Assembly: GCA_035505375.1 (NCBI GenBank)
Contig: DATJQV010000004.1
Span: 32,236 to 96,235 of the forward strand
Source: a bacterium
Lineage (GTDB): Bacteria; Hydrothermota; Tepidihabitantia; Tepidihabitantales; Tepidihabitantaceae
DNA: 64,000 bases
Direction of reading: 5' to 3'
Position numbers and translations under genes: made by a program. The number at the start of each line of letters is the position of its first letter. Position 1 is the stretch's first letter. The notes beneath the pieces were generated by a model. It did no database searches. It had not been told where the DNA came from and saw only the letters and a list, made by a program, of their open reading frames with translations. Positions 1-7,143 of this stretch are shown piece after piece.

Positions 1-459
1 GACGCCGACAAGGACAAAGGCGTCGGCAAGGTTGAACACCGGCCACGGAACAATTGGAAAGCGCCCGAACAGGACAACCGGATGGCCGGGTATGTCGAAA
101 AGCAGGAAGTCAATCACGTAGCTCAGCCCCACTCGATCAATCACGTTGCCGAGCGCGCCGCTCAGAACCAGGCCGAACGCGGTGGAAGACCAGATGTCAT
201 TCGCCCGGAGACCGTACCACGCTACAAGCCCCGCCGCCGACAGCGGCAGTACGAAGTACATGAACGGCGGCCCGTAGTTCAGGCTGAACAGGCCTTGATG
301 GTTCATCGCGTACGTGACCTTGAGCACGTTGCCGATGAGACGTAGCTCGCGCCCGTCGCTGAGCACGCCACTGATGAACATCCCATGCACGATAAGCTTC
401 GGAATCCGGTCGAGGACCAGACCGACAATCGCGGCCCAGATAAAGAAACGACGACTCAT
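1..459 (-). CDS. lspA: Signal peptidase II (lipoprotein signal peptidase), C-terminal end cut by window edge
   Basis: Inner-membrane aspartyl peptidase that removes the signal peptide from diacylglyceryl-modified prolipoproteins. The frame opens at the ATG at 459 and runs off the left edge after 153 codons, close to the usual family length of about 160 residues, so little is missing. Seen directly: several hydrophobic segments, the GNVIDR motif (residues 104-109) and the FNLADA motif (142-147), which carry the two catalytic aspartates of the family. There is no Shine-Dalgarno before the ATG; instead a TTGACA promoter ends 6 nt upstream, so the mRNA is probably leaderless or nearly so. A lipobox protein at 11863-12501 is a plausible substrate. 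The product call is secure. Confidence 0.93.
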   Translation of the reverse strand, partial: MSRRFFIWAAIVGLVLDRIPKLIVHGMFISGVLSDGRELRLIGNVLKVTYAMNHQGLFSLNYGPPFMYFVLPLSAAGLVAWYGLRANDIWSSTAFGLVLSGALGNVIDRVGLSYVIDFLLFDIPGHPVVLFGRFPIVPWPVFNLADAFVLVGV

Positions 460-465
460 CAGGAA

Positions 466-493
466 AGCGTAGCCCTGACTGCGCTGGTGTCAA
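466..493 (-). promoter_or_regulatory. Sigma-70-type promoter of lspA
   Basis: Reading on the minus strand, TTGACA (493-488) is followed after 16 bp by TACGCT (471-466). The lspA ATG at 459 lies 6 nt beyond the -10 hexamer. The -35 is perfect and the -10 weak. The spacing matches several other promoters in this window. Confidence 0.55.
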
Positions 494-497
494 GCAA

Positions 498-623
498 CGG
501 AAATGACCAAGTACCAGGTTCCAATGACCAATCAAGCCTCGATTCCGGAATGGTCTCGAACGCCCCGCCGTTCCTGCTTTGGGCATTTAATTATCATTGA
601 CGCTTGGCCATTGGTGCTTGGTC
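498..623. repeat. Dispersed intergenic repeat, family a (CCAATGACCAA / TTGGTCATTGG)
   Basis: The left part carries AATGACCAA words and the right part TTGGCCATTGGTGCTTGG, so the ends are roughly inverted around a spacer. Related copies lie at 2326-2442, 28979-29065 and 39908-40062. It fills the gap between the divergent lspA and NAD(P)H-hydrate genes. Confidence 0.75.
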
Positions 624-664
624 CGACGGCCCACCGGACGTCTTCCATTGCGTCTTCCATTGCG

Positions 665-692
665 TTGACACTCACCAGCCCGCTTCTATAAT
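665..692 (+). promoter_or_regulatory. Consensus sigma-70 promoter of the NAD(P)H-hydrate repair gene
   Basis: TTGACA at 665-670 and TATAAT at 687-692 with a 16-bp spacer, both hexamers perfect. The start codon at 704 begins 12 nt after the -10, giving a 5' leader of about five bases, and there is no Shine-Dalgarno. Confidence 0.8.
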
Positions 693-703
693 CACTAACC
701 GCC

Positions 704-2371
704 ATGCAGCGTCTTGTGACCGCAGCCCAGATGCAGGACCTCGACCGTCGCGCGACCGCGGAGCACGGCATCCCGGGCTTGACGCTGATGGAGAACGCCG
801 GTCAGGCCGTAATCAAGTTCATGGAAAAACACCTTGGCAGCCTCGCCGGCACTCAGCCGCTCGTCGTCTGCGGCAAGGGCAACAACGGTGGTGACGGCTT
901 CGTGGTCACTCGGCTGCTGCTCGACAATGGCGCGAAGCCCGATTGCGTCCTTTTGGGAAGCTCAGCCGACCTCGCGGGTGATGCCCTCGCCAACTGCAAC
1001 CGACTCAAGGACGGCGGTCTCTCGGTCCGCGAAGTTTCGAAGGCCGCAGACGTCGCACCGCTTCTCCAAGACAGGAAGGTAATCATCGATGCGATCTTCG
1101 GCACAGGCCTGACCCGCAGGCCTGCCGGGCTCGCCGCCCAGGCCATTACGCTCATCAACCAGTCCGGCGCATACGTGGTGGCCATCGACCTGCCCTCCGG
1201 GCTTCAATCCGACACCGGCGTGCCGTACGAACCGTGCGTCCGCGCCGACCTGACCGTGACCATGGCCATGCCGAAGGTCGGCCTCTGGCTCTACCCTGGC
1301 CGTGTCTGCGTGGGCACCGCAGAAATCGGCGACATCGGTATGCCAGAGATAGGAACTAGGGACGAGGGACTAGGGACGAGGGCTCGGACCCTAATCCCCA
1401 ATCCCCAGCCCCTAATCCCTGGTGATCAGGCCTTCCTGCTCGATGCCGAACACGTCCGCTCGATTCTGCCCGGGCGCAGACCCGATGGCCACAAGGGAAC
1501 ATTCGGCACCACGCTCATCATCGCCGGGTCGCGGAATTTCTCCGGCGCGGCCGTCCTCGCCGGTTCGGCTGCGGTCCGTTCCGGGTGCGGTCTGATACGG
1601 ATCGCCATTCCTGCCGGCATCGCCGATGTCGTGTCATCCGACGTAGTCGAGGCGGTGAAAATCCCGCTGCCGCAGACGGATACCGAGACACTGTCCCCGG
1701 CCGCCACCGAGAGCCTGCTTGAACTGGCCGGCGACGCTCAGGCAGTCGCGCTCGGCCCCGGCATCGGCACCGACCCCCGCACGCGAGAACTCGAGCTCGA
1801 CTTCCTCGCCGAGGTCGAACGGCCGACCGTGATTGACGCGGACGGCATCAACAACCTCGCCGGTCGCATCGACCTGCTCTCGCGCGTCAAGGCTCCACTC
1901 GTGCTTACGCCTCACCCGGGCGAGTTCGCACGCCTGACCGGGCTGAAGGCGGGTGACGTCAACGCCGACCGCGTCGGCATCTCGCGTAAATTCGCGACTG
2001 AGCGTAAGGTGGTGCTCGTGCTCAAAGGCGCCTCGACCGTGGTCGCCGCTCCGGACGGCACCATCTTCGTCAACCCGACCGGCAATTCAGGCCTGGCCAA
2101 GGGCGGAACCGGCGACGTCCTCACCGGTCTGATCGCTGGCCTGATCGCTCAGGGCATGTCGCCGCTGGACGGCGCTTGTGCGGGCGTGTTCCTCCACGGT
2201 CTCGCCGCCGACATTGCCGTGCGGACGTTCACCGAGTATTGCCTCGCCGCCGGTGACCTGCCCCACTTCCTGCCGCAGGCGTTCGCGGCAGTGCTCAATG
2301 GAGATGCCCAGGCTTCGATGCGTCGGAATGACCAATTGTCAAGTGCCAATTCCCAATCAAACCCCAGGTAA
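704..2371 (+). CDS. nnr: Bifunctional NAD(P)H-hydrate epimerase / ADP-dependent NAD(P)H-hydrate dehydratase
   Basis: Metabolite-repair enzyme. The N-terminal YjeF_N domain (about residues 1-213) interconverts R and S forms of hydrated NAD(P)H, and the C-terminal ribokinase-like domain (about 245-545) dehydrates the S form with ADP. Seen: the glycine-rich loop GKGNNGGDGF (57-66), the FGTGL and DLPSG segments of the epimerase half, and the GGTGDVLTG nucleotide-binding segment (about residue 467) of the dehydratase half. At 555 residues it is slightly longer than usual. The excess is a 27-residue linker (about 214-241) made entirely of a dispersed repeat read in frame, plus a C-terminal tail of some 15 residues that runs into a family a repeat. 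The start at 704 fits the promoter directly upstream. Function is secure; tolerance of the inserted linker is inference from the intact flanking domains. Confidence 0.95.
   Translation: MQRLVTAAQMQDLDRRATAEHGIPGLTLMENAGQAVIKFMEKHLGSLAGTQPLVVCGKGNNGGDGFVVTRLLLDNGAKPDCVLLGSSADLAGDALANCNRLKDGGLSVREVSKAADVAPLLQDRKVIIDAIFGTGLTRRPAGLAAQAITLINQSGAYVVAIDLPSGLQSDTGVPYEPCVRADLTVTMAMPKVGLWLYPGRVCVGTAEIGDIGMPEIGTRDEGLGTRARTLIPNPQPLIPGDQAFLLDAEHVRSILPGRRPDGHKGTFGTTLIIAGSRNFSGAAVLAGSAAVRSGCGLIRIAIPAGIADVVSSDVVEAVKIPLPQTDTETLSPAATESLLELAGDAQAVALGPGIGTDPRTRELELDFLAEVERPTVIDADGINNLAGRIDLLSRVKAPLVLTPHPGEFARLTGLKAGDVNADRVGISRKFATERKVVLVLKGASTVVAAPDGTIFVNPTGNSGLAKGGTGDVLTGLIAGLIAQGMSPLDGACAGVFLHGLAADIAVRTFTEYCLAAGDLPHFLPQAFAAVLNGDAQASMRRNDQLSSANSQSNPR
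1346..1428. repeat. Dispersed repeat inserted in frame in the nnr linker
   Basis: Iterated GGGAC-type words (GGAACTAGGGACGAGGG, then the complementary AATCCCCAGCCCCTAATCCC) lie exactly between the two enzyme domains and keep the frame open. The same wording occurs in non-coding DNA and in the 5' end of the dCMP deaminase gene near 8596-8640. Confidence 0.75.
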
Positions 2372-2442
2372 GGAAATGACCAATCGGGCATTCGGCATTC
2401 CGGCATTGATTGGTCATTGGGACTTGGTCATTGGGGTTTGTG
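2326..2442. repeat. Dispersed repeat, family a, with inverted ends
   Basis: AATGACCAATTG near the left end and GATTGGTCATTGG near the right end can pair. The left part supplies the last codons and the stop of nnr; the right part reaches the 5' end of the next gene, which therefore has no visible promoter or Shine-Dalgarno of its own. Confidence 0.75.
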
Positions 2443-2449
2443 GTACCTG

Positions 2450-3904
2450 ATGGTTTCCCTGCTTCTCCTCGCCCTGCTCGGCATGTACCATCCCGAGAAC
2501 TGGCAGTTCTTTCCCTCGATGGACGAGGTCCGCTGCATCTCCGCGTCCGTCTCCGAAGTGTACGTCGCGGTACCAACCGGCGTCTGTGTCTTTGACCGCC
2601 CGCGGCTGCGTTTCGTCCGCGCCCTGACCGTGGCCGATGGTCTCACCGGCGAAGTTCGCCTCTGCGCCCACAACCCGTCGCGCGGCGACGTCTTCATCGC
2701 AACCGACGGCCACATCCACCGCTATGTCCCGGCCACCGGGCTGGTCGAGGAACTCACGGCACCGTTCAAGAACGTCTCATCCATCGGCATTGCCGAAAAC
2801 GGCGCTTACTTCGAAACCGACGCCGGTCCCTACTTCCGTGCGAGCAACGCGCTCGACTTCAACCGGGTCTCTGAATTCCCGTCCGACCTTACCTGGTACG
2901 GAGGAAGGGACACGCTCAAACCCCGCAACTTCCCCTTCCTCACGCCGTACTTCGTCACGGACGAGCAGCTCATCAACCACCCGATTACGCTCGTGCGGCC
3001 GGACAAAAGCAACAAACGGCTGTTTGCCGCTGTTCAGGGCTATGGCATCGTCGTATACAACCCCCGCTCCGGGTTCAGTGAAGGGCACATCCGCTTCGGC
3101 CCATCAACTTCCGGCTCCGGTCTCCCGTCTTCCGTCTCCCACATCGCCCGCGTCGACAACCGGCTCTGGTTCATCGGCGGCTCGACCGCAATATCGCTCG
3201 ACTCGACCGGTGACTGGTACTACTTCCTCACCCGGCCCGGCGACCTTGTCACCGGCGGCTTCCAGCTCCTCTACGGCAACGTCACGTCGCTTGAACGTGA
3301 CCACGGCCTCACCGCGATTTCGGCCGACTCGAGCGGACTGCTGCTCGGCACCACGGACGGCATCTACTCGCTGGGCTCGAACAAGAAGCTCGTGCAACTG
3401 CTCAGCCTGCCGCGCCAGGCGAACGGACTGCTCCGGCTTCACGACTCGCTCATCTTCGGCACCGACCAGGGGCTATTTCTCTCCACCCGCGACAGCGCCG
3501 CCGAGTACACCGACCCGTACGGCGCGACCAACTTCGGCGTGTTCGACATCGCCAGCGCGGGCAACGGCACCGCCTACTTCGGCGCCATCGGAGGAATCGT
3601 CTCGCGCACTGCCGACGGCCGGTGGTTCCACTACGTCCCGCCCGGGTTTGACTTGAAACAGCCCATCCGTACCCTTGCCGCGGCCGGCACCCGCGTCTTC
3701 ATGGCCACTCCGTCACCCGTCCCCGGTCTCCCGTCCTCCGTCATCACAGTGCTCGACACCAAAGACGGCTCATACACCACAATTGATGCGTCCCGCGGCC
3801 TGCCGGTCGCGAAAATCAACTCACTCTACGCCGACGACCACTACCTCTGGATCGCCTCGCCCGGTCTGATTTCTCGCTTGGACTACACCAAAGAACTCCG
3901 CTAG
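2450..3904 (+). CDS. Secreted beta-propeller-like protein of unknown function
   Basis: I do not recognise a named family. The ATG at 2450 gives 484 residues opening with a short hydrophobic segment that looks like a signal peptide. The frame also stays open upstream to a TTG at 2417, but those codons are family a repeat, so the ATG is preferred. The body has repeating units typical of two-component-regulator-like or WD-type propellers: an aromatic/Asp-rich strand followed by TxDGI, GTDQG or ATDGH turns (for example LLGTTDGIYSLG and IFGTDQGLFLS). Two short Pro/Ser loops (near residues 222 and 423) coincide with GGTCTCCCGTCCTCCG-type repeat DNA. No catalytic motif and no sorting tail are visible. 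It probably acts in the periplasm or at the surface. Confidence 0.6.
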   Translation: MVSLLLLALLGMYHPENWQFFPSMDEVRCISASVSEVYVAVPTGVCVFDRPRLRFVRALTVADGLTGEVRLCAHNPSRGDVFIATDGHIHRYVPATGLVEELTAPFKNVSSIGIAENGAYFETDAGPYFRASNALDFNRVSEFPSDLTWYGGRDTLKPRNFPFLTPYFVTDEQLINHPITLVRPDKSNKRLFAAVQGYGIVVYNPRSGFSEGHIRFGPSTSGSGLPSSVSHIARVDNRLWFIGGSTAISLDSTGDWYYFLTRPGDLVTGGFQLLYGNVTSLERDHGLTAISADSSGLLLGTTDGIYSLGSNKKLVQLLSLPRQANGLLRLHDSLIFGTDQGLFLSTRDSAAEYTDPYGATNFGVFDIASAGNGTAYFGAIGGIVSRTADGRWFHYVPPGFDLKQPIRTLAAAGTRVFMATPSPVPGLPSSVITVLDTKDGSYTTIDASRGLPVAKINSLYADDHYLWIASPGLISRLDYTKELR

Positions 3905-4163
3905 CCGCCTCTGTCCGTCCCTTCACTTCTGACATCTCGCATCCAGCTTCTGACATCTGACTTCGTTCCATCCCTGAAGTATGGATTGCCGGAGGAGGCA
4001 AGAGACAAGGAGAACCGCAGATTACGCAGATGACGCAGATGGCTCACATTTGGGCCCGCTCCTCTGCTCTCACGCCAACCTCAACCTCTTCCTCATTCTC
4101 AACCTCAACCTCAACCTGTTCCTAGAACTGATTCCTGGCAAATGTGACCTCACGTCAGACGCG
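3905..4163. repeat. Non-coding stretch of dispersed repeats (families d and e)
   Basis: Holds TCTGACATCTGACTTC words, an ACGCAGATGACGCAGATG stretch (family e, about 4020-4040) and AACCTCAACCTCAACC runs (family d, 4077-4127). No open frame here resembles a protein. Related words recur at 7680, 16849, 17036, 21051, 21600, 30958, 44133 and 47365. Confidence 0.7.
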
Positions 4164-4403
4164 CGATTTGGTCCTTCAAAGCACCTGTCATTGCTCGTCG
4201 GAAAGCTCGGACCAAAGTATCCTTCACTGCGCACTGCACTGCGTCGGCCAGCGCGTCGTGAACTGCGTGAGCAACTGCACACGGAATTCCTCGGCGAACT
4301 GCACGCGACATTGCTCAGGACATTGCTCGAAACAAAGCTCGCAGCATTGCTCGGCTCGTTGCTCGACTCAAAGCTCGGGTCATTGCAGGCTACAAAGTAC
4401 CTC
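4164..4403. repeat. 12-bp-period degenerate tandem array A1
   Basis: Twenty consecutive 12-bp units without a single insertion or deletion: unit starts fall at 4164, 4176, 4188 and so on to 4392. The typical unit is xCATTGCTCGxx, alternating with xCAAAGCTCGxx or xCACTGCGTxxx. The core stays similar while the last bases vary freely. On the opposite strand the core is GAGCTTTG, the same as in array A5. It lies in non-coding DNA. Confidence 0.88.
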
Positions 4404-4518
4404 GCGCTGCATCGGCAAGGGCTGCGGGGTGGGCAGTCTCCGGACTGAGGGGTGGGCGGCAGAATTGTGGTCCGAGAACGGTTACGCCACTACATATAGT
4501 ATGCCGGCCACTGAGCCC

Positions 4519-4650
4519 AAGATGGGGACTGTCCCTTCGCAGGGCCTTGTGCGACTTCCAGGGACTGTCCCCATCTTGGCGACGGCACGTCAACGTATCA
4601 CCGGTATTAGAGCGTCCGCGCGCTCCTTGGGACTGTCCCCATTTTCGATC
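4519..4650. repeat. Inverted repeat of the GGGGACTGTCCCC family (family f)
   Basis: CAAGATGGGGACTGTCCC at about 4519 is followed about 25 bp on by GGGACTGTCCCCATCTTG, an 18-bp inverted repeat with one mismatch. A further GGGACTGTCCCC stands near 4630. Similar elements lie at 16868-17008, 41368-41452 and, in coding DNA, 8798-8855 and 43385-43530. Such sequences resemble REP-type elements mobilised in trans; no transposase is in this window. Confidence 0.7.
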
Positions 4651-4745
4651 TTGCATCGCGTCAAAGCGCCTTCTGGGGCATTGGGATCGTGTCCAAGTCC
4701 GGGTTGAGTCAAAGCGCTCGCATCAGGATTCCGCGGTTCGATGCC

Positions 4746-5057
4746 GTCCTGAACTCGGCAGTGGCATAGGCGCTGACGGCGTGACTGGCCGCCGCGGTGG
4801 CCTCACGGCTGAGCGCGCAGGTCAGGCCCGAACTCGCGGCTGGGCTCGCCGCGCGGCCGATGGCCGGGCTGAGGCTGGCGTTGACGTCCCCACTCAGAGT
4901 GGCGCTGAATTCCCCAGTCTGGTCGCGATTGCCCGCGGCCTTGAACTCTGAACTCGTCGCGCTACAGACAACCGCCCTAAATCCTTGACTGACGGCCACA
5001 TTGAGCACCGCATCGTGTGCGGCCTTTAATGCCGCAGTCACCCCCGGATTGACTCCC
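4746..5057. repeat. 12-bp-period degenerate tandem array A2
   Basis: About 26 units in strict 12-bp phase, for example GCGCTGACGGCG, GCGCTGAATTCC, GCCTTGAACTCT, ACATTGAGCACC, GCCTTTAATGCC. The conserved part is a TGA or TTGA core four to five bases into the unit. The minus strand reads as an open frame with a four-residue period ending mostly in Ala, but this follows from the DNA period and does not show that it is translated. Confidence 0.82.
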
Positions 5058-5131
5058 CTCTTGGCAACGCCACCGCCGGCTCAGGTCGCAGACCGCAGGC
5101 AGCCGCCGCCTTGATTGAGCTGCTGAAGAAG

Positions 5132-5225
5132 GCCTCCTTTCGTCATTCTGAGCGCGGCGAAGAGTCTTCGAGAGGACGATTCTACGGCAGTTAGAAGACC
5201 CTTCGCTTCGCTCAGGGTGACATGA
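5132..5225. repeat. Dispersed hairpin repeat with TCTGAGCG / CGCTCAGGGTGAC arms
   Basis: GTCATTCTGAGCGCGGCGAAG on the left and CTTCGCTTCGCTCAGGGTGAC on the right are near-complementary arms. This word pair is a repeat known from many unrelated bacterial genomes. No gene is visible between 5058 and 5330. Confidence 0.7.
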
Positions 5226-5330
5226 ACGGGGGTTTCAACGGCCTCAGTGTTCCTGTTTTCTGTGGTTCAATTTCGGATTCAGAGGGTGTCTATCGACTTG
5301 ATGCGGAAAGGCGCGCCGATAAACTGAGAC

Positions 5331-5582
5331 ATGGAGATTCGTCACTACCGATTCAGCCGCATTACTCTTGACCCCGACAAGTGCTTCGGCAAGCCCTGCA
5401 TCAGGGGCCTGAGGATGCCGGTTGCCTCTATCCTCAGCTACCTGGCCTCCGGTATGACAGTCGATGAGATTCTCCGCGAGTGGCCGGAGCTTGAGCGAGA
5501 AGACGTACAACAGGCGCTGGCGTACGCCTCGTGGGCGAAGGAAGAACGCGTGGTCTCGCTGGAGCCGGCGAGCACCGCTTGA
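5331..5582 (+). CDS. DUF433 family antitoxin
   Basis: Small DNA-binding antitoxin of the VapB-like DUF433 type that normally represses its operon and neutralises a DUF5615 (Mut7-C/PIN-like) toxin encoded just downstream. The 83-residue protein shows the family pattern: an early [18 protein letters not shown] segment (residues 11-28), then a helix-turn-helix-like stretch with [10 protein letters not shown] and a [10 protein letters not shown] helix. Full length for the family. The toxin frame overlaps its stop codon by 4 nt, as usual for such pairs, but that toxin is truncated, so the antitoxin is probably an orphan. Confidence 0.85.
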   Translation: MEIRHYRFSRITLDPDKCFGKPCIRGLRMPVASILSYLASGMTVDEILREWPELEREDVQQALAYASWAKEERVVSLEPASTA

Positions 5583-5776
5583 AGTTCCTCCTCAACATGA
5601 ACCTGCCGCGCGAACTCGGCAGGCGACTGTCGTCGAGAGGGCACTCTTGTCGCCACGTCGGTGACATCGGACTTGCTTCGGCATCGGACGAACGCATCGT
5701 TGCCGAAGCCAGGCGCACGCGAGAGGTCATCATGCTGCGGGGCGGGCCTTCGCCGGCCCCAACTCCTGACTCTTGA
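5579..5776 (+). pseudogene. Truncated DUF5615 (PIN-like) toxin, partner of the DUF433 antitoxin
   Basis: A TTG at 5579 overlaps the antitoxin stop. The frame begins with the typical DUF5615 start [16 protein letters not shown] (family: an Asn/Asp near residue 6 and a Pro after it), continues through GHSCRHVGDIGLASASDERI to EVIMLRG, and then changes abruptly into a Pro/Ser tail and a stop. The family normally continues with an acidic TxDxDF strand and another 40 or so residues, which are missing. Sequence after the break is repeat-like and leads into a fragment of another gene, so this is a remnant. Confidence 0.75.
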
Positions 5777-5807
5777 CTGCTACCTGCTAACTCTCCACCT
5801 ACCTCAT

Positions 5808-6240
5808 CACCACCGCCTTCTTCACCGCCCGGAACCCCGGCGCGGAGCCGGCAGCGCTTGATCAGGCATTAGGTGCCACAGGACATCCCGCAAAGACGAC
5901 CGGACGACGGCCATTGACGCGCCCGACATCATCGCTAAACTTGGCTCGAAAGGAAGGCGCATGAATGACCGCAGGTTCGCGGCCGTTGTTACCAAGGAAG
6001 AGAACTGGTACGTGGGCCGTTGTCTGGAGCTCGAAGTGGTCAGCCAAGGCAAGACGATTGAAGAGACACAGGCGAACCTCAAAGAAGCGGTCAAGCTGTA
6101 CCTCGAAAGCTTCGGCTCCGACGACCAGCCGCAGAGCCTCGGCACGACGCGCCCGCGGTCATCCGTGCCATCCCAGCGCACTGAGTAGAGACCCGCCCGC
6201 CGGAATCCGCTCGCCAGCGTGCGCGCGGCCCGGCCTTGAC
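5808..6240 (-). pseudogene. FlgD-like sorting tail of a lost secreted protein, split by a hicB-type gene
   Basis: On the minus strand, 6240 to about 6145 reads GRAARTLASGFRRAGLYSVR then WDGTDDRGRVVP, the middle of a FlgD Ig-like C-terminal domain. Its expected end, APGFRAVKKAVVMR and a stop, is found at about 5850-5808. The roughly 280 bp between the two pieces hold the plus-strand hicB-like gene. The rest of the parent protein is absent. The closest in-window relative is the orphan tail at 7711-7985. Confidence 0.65.
5961..6188 (+). CDS. HicB-family antitoxin-like protein
   Basis: 75-residue protein with the partial RNase H-like fold of HicB antitoxins: a FAAVVTKEENWYVGRCLEL strand pair, the VVSQGKTIEETQANLKEAV segment and a LYLES helix. 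HicB normally binds and inhibits the HicA ribonuclease. No HicA-like frame is recognisable on either side, so it may be an orphan. The Shine-Dalgarno AAGGAAGG precedes the ATG. The last 15 or so residues are read through antisense FlgD-tail DNA, so the original C-terminus has probably been replaced. Confidence 0.78.
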   Translation: MNDRRFAAVVTKEENWYVGRCLELEVVSQGKTIEETQANLKEAVKLYLESFGSDDQPQSLGTTRPRSSVPSQRTE

Positions 6241-6281
6241 TCATGGTTCAGCCAGCCTAGAATCACGAAGAGGAGCTACAT

Positions 6282-6542
6282 GTGCCCGAGGTGAAGAATG
6301 AAGCCATCGAGATGATTGAGCGGCTCCCCGACGACGCCAGCATGACGGACATCATGGCCGAGATCTACTTCAGACTCAAAGTCGAAACCGGCCTGAAGGA
6401 GCTGGACGAAGGCAAGGGCATCACGCAGACCGTTGCACGCGACCGACTCAAGAAGTGGCTCAGCTGGTTTGGTCTCCGTCCGCGCCTTCTCAGTGTCCGC
6501 CCACTAACCGGTCCGTATCGGCCCATCCTGATCGCCCCTTGA
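6282..6542 (+). CDS. Small antitoxin-like protein, partner toxin not seen
   Basis: 86 residues from a GTG preceded by AAGAGGAG. The first 60 residues (IEMIERLPDDASMTDIMAEI and then a helix ending DRLKKWL) match a common family of small predicted antitoxins encoded next to RelE/ParE-type toxins. The remaining 26 residues, rich in Arg and Pro, look like read-through into unrelated DNA, and no toxin follows. The assignment rests on overall pattern and is moderate. Confidence 0.55.
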   Translation: MPEVKNEAIEMIERLPDDASMTDIMAEIYFRLKVETGLKELDEGKGITQTVARDRLKKWLSWFGLRPRLLSVRPLTGPYRPILIAP

Positions 6543-6600
6543 CTCCCGAGAGCTAGTTCATTATGATGAACTTGAGTTCACCATGAAGTACGTGAGTTCA
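6539..6600 (+). promoter_or_regulatory. Promoter and probable operator of the MntA/HepT-like operon
   Basis: TTGACT (6539-6544), 17-bp spacer, TATGAT (6562-6567). The -10 lies inside the perfect palindrome GTTCATTATGATGAAC (6556-6571). The word TGAGTTCA occurs at 6573-6580 and again at 6593-6600, exactly 20 bp apart, flanking the ATG at 6583. This layout suits autorepression by the winged-helix part of the first gene product. There is no Shine-Dalgarno. Confidence 0.75.
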
Positions 6601-7143
6601 GGCCGGCGCCAGGGCGACTCGGGTCGATTGTTTGTTGCGTCGCTGGAGCAAGCCGTGCTGGCGTTTCTCTGCGCCCACGCTGACCGGAGTTTCTACGGCG
6701 TCGAAGTGGCGGGCGAAGCCGGCCTCTCACGCGGCGGGGTGAACCGCGTGCTCCGTGAACTGGCCGAAGCCGGTCTGGTTGAAGCCGAGGATCGCGGCCG
6801 GATGCGATTCTACCGCGCGCGTCTTGGCGACCCGCGAGTCCGATCGTTCAAGATGCTGCTGAACATCGACGCTCTCGCCCCTCTGCTTGACCGCCTGTCC
6901 AGACTGGCGCTGCGAGTTGTGCTGTTCGGCAGCGCCGCCGAGGGAACGAACATTCCCGACAGCGATATTGACCTGTTGGTGGTGACCAATTCGCCGGACC
7001 GGGTGCGGAAGATCGTCTCCGCCGGCGGCGACGCGTTGCAGACCGTCATCGTGACGCCGGTCGGGCTTGCCGACCTGGAGCGCGCCAACCCCGTATTCGG
7101 CGCCGAACTCAGGCGGGGCATCGAGCTATGGAAAGAAAGCTAG
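6583..7143 (+). CDS. MntA-like nucleotidyltransferase antitoxin with N-terminal winged helix
   Basis: Probable antitoxin of a type VII (HEPN/MNT) module, in which the nucleotidyltransferase inactivates the HEPN ribonuclease by transferring AMP to it. The N-terminal 80 residues form a winged helix-turn-helix (SLEQAVLAFLC through GGVNRVLRELAEAGLVE). The C-terminal domain has the minimal nucleotidyltransferase signature GS at 116-117 and SDID at 127-130, giving catalytic Asp128 and Asp130. At 186 residues it is longer than stand-alone MNT proteins because of the DNA-binding part, which probably acts on the palindrome at 6556-6571. It overlaps the HEPN gene by 16 nt. AMPylation is known for the family, not shown here. 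Confidence 0.85.
   Translation: MKYVSSGRRQGDSGRLFVASLEQAVLAFLCAHADRSFYGVEVAGEAGLSRGGVNRVLRELAEAGLVEAEDRGRMRFYRARLGDPRVRSFKMLLNIDALAPLLDRLSRLALRVVLFGSAAEGTNIPDSDIDLLVVTNSPDRVRKIVSAGGDALQTVIVTPVGLADLERANPVFGAELRRGIELWKES

Noticed and set aside
2417..2450. TTG start for the propeller protein
   Set aside because: The extra codons are family a repeat; the ATG at 2450 begins a proper signal peptide.
4144..4707. 187-residue Cys/Ser-rich frame on the plus strand
   Set aside because: Composed of array A1 and repeat words; the Cys-Ser pattern mirrors the TGCTC core of the DNA repeat.
5872..5960. Possible HicA toxin remnant before the HicB-like gene
   Set aside because: No frame shows the conserved HicA His/Gly pattern; similarity too weak to support.
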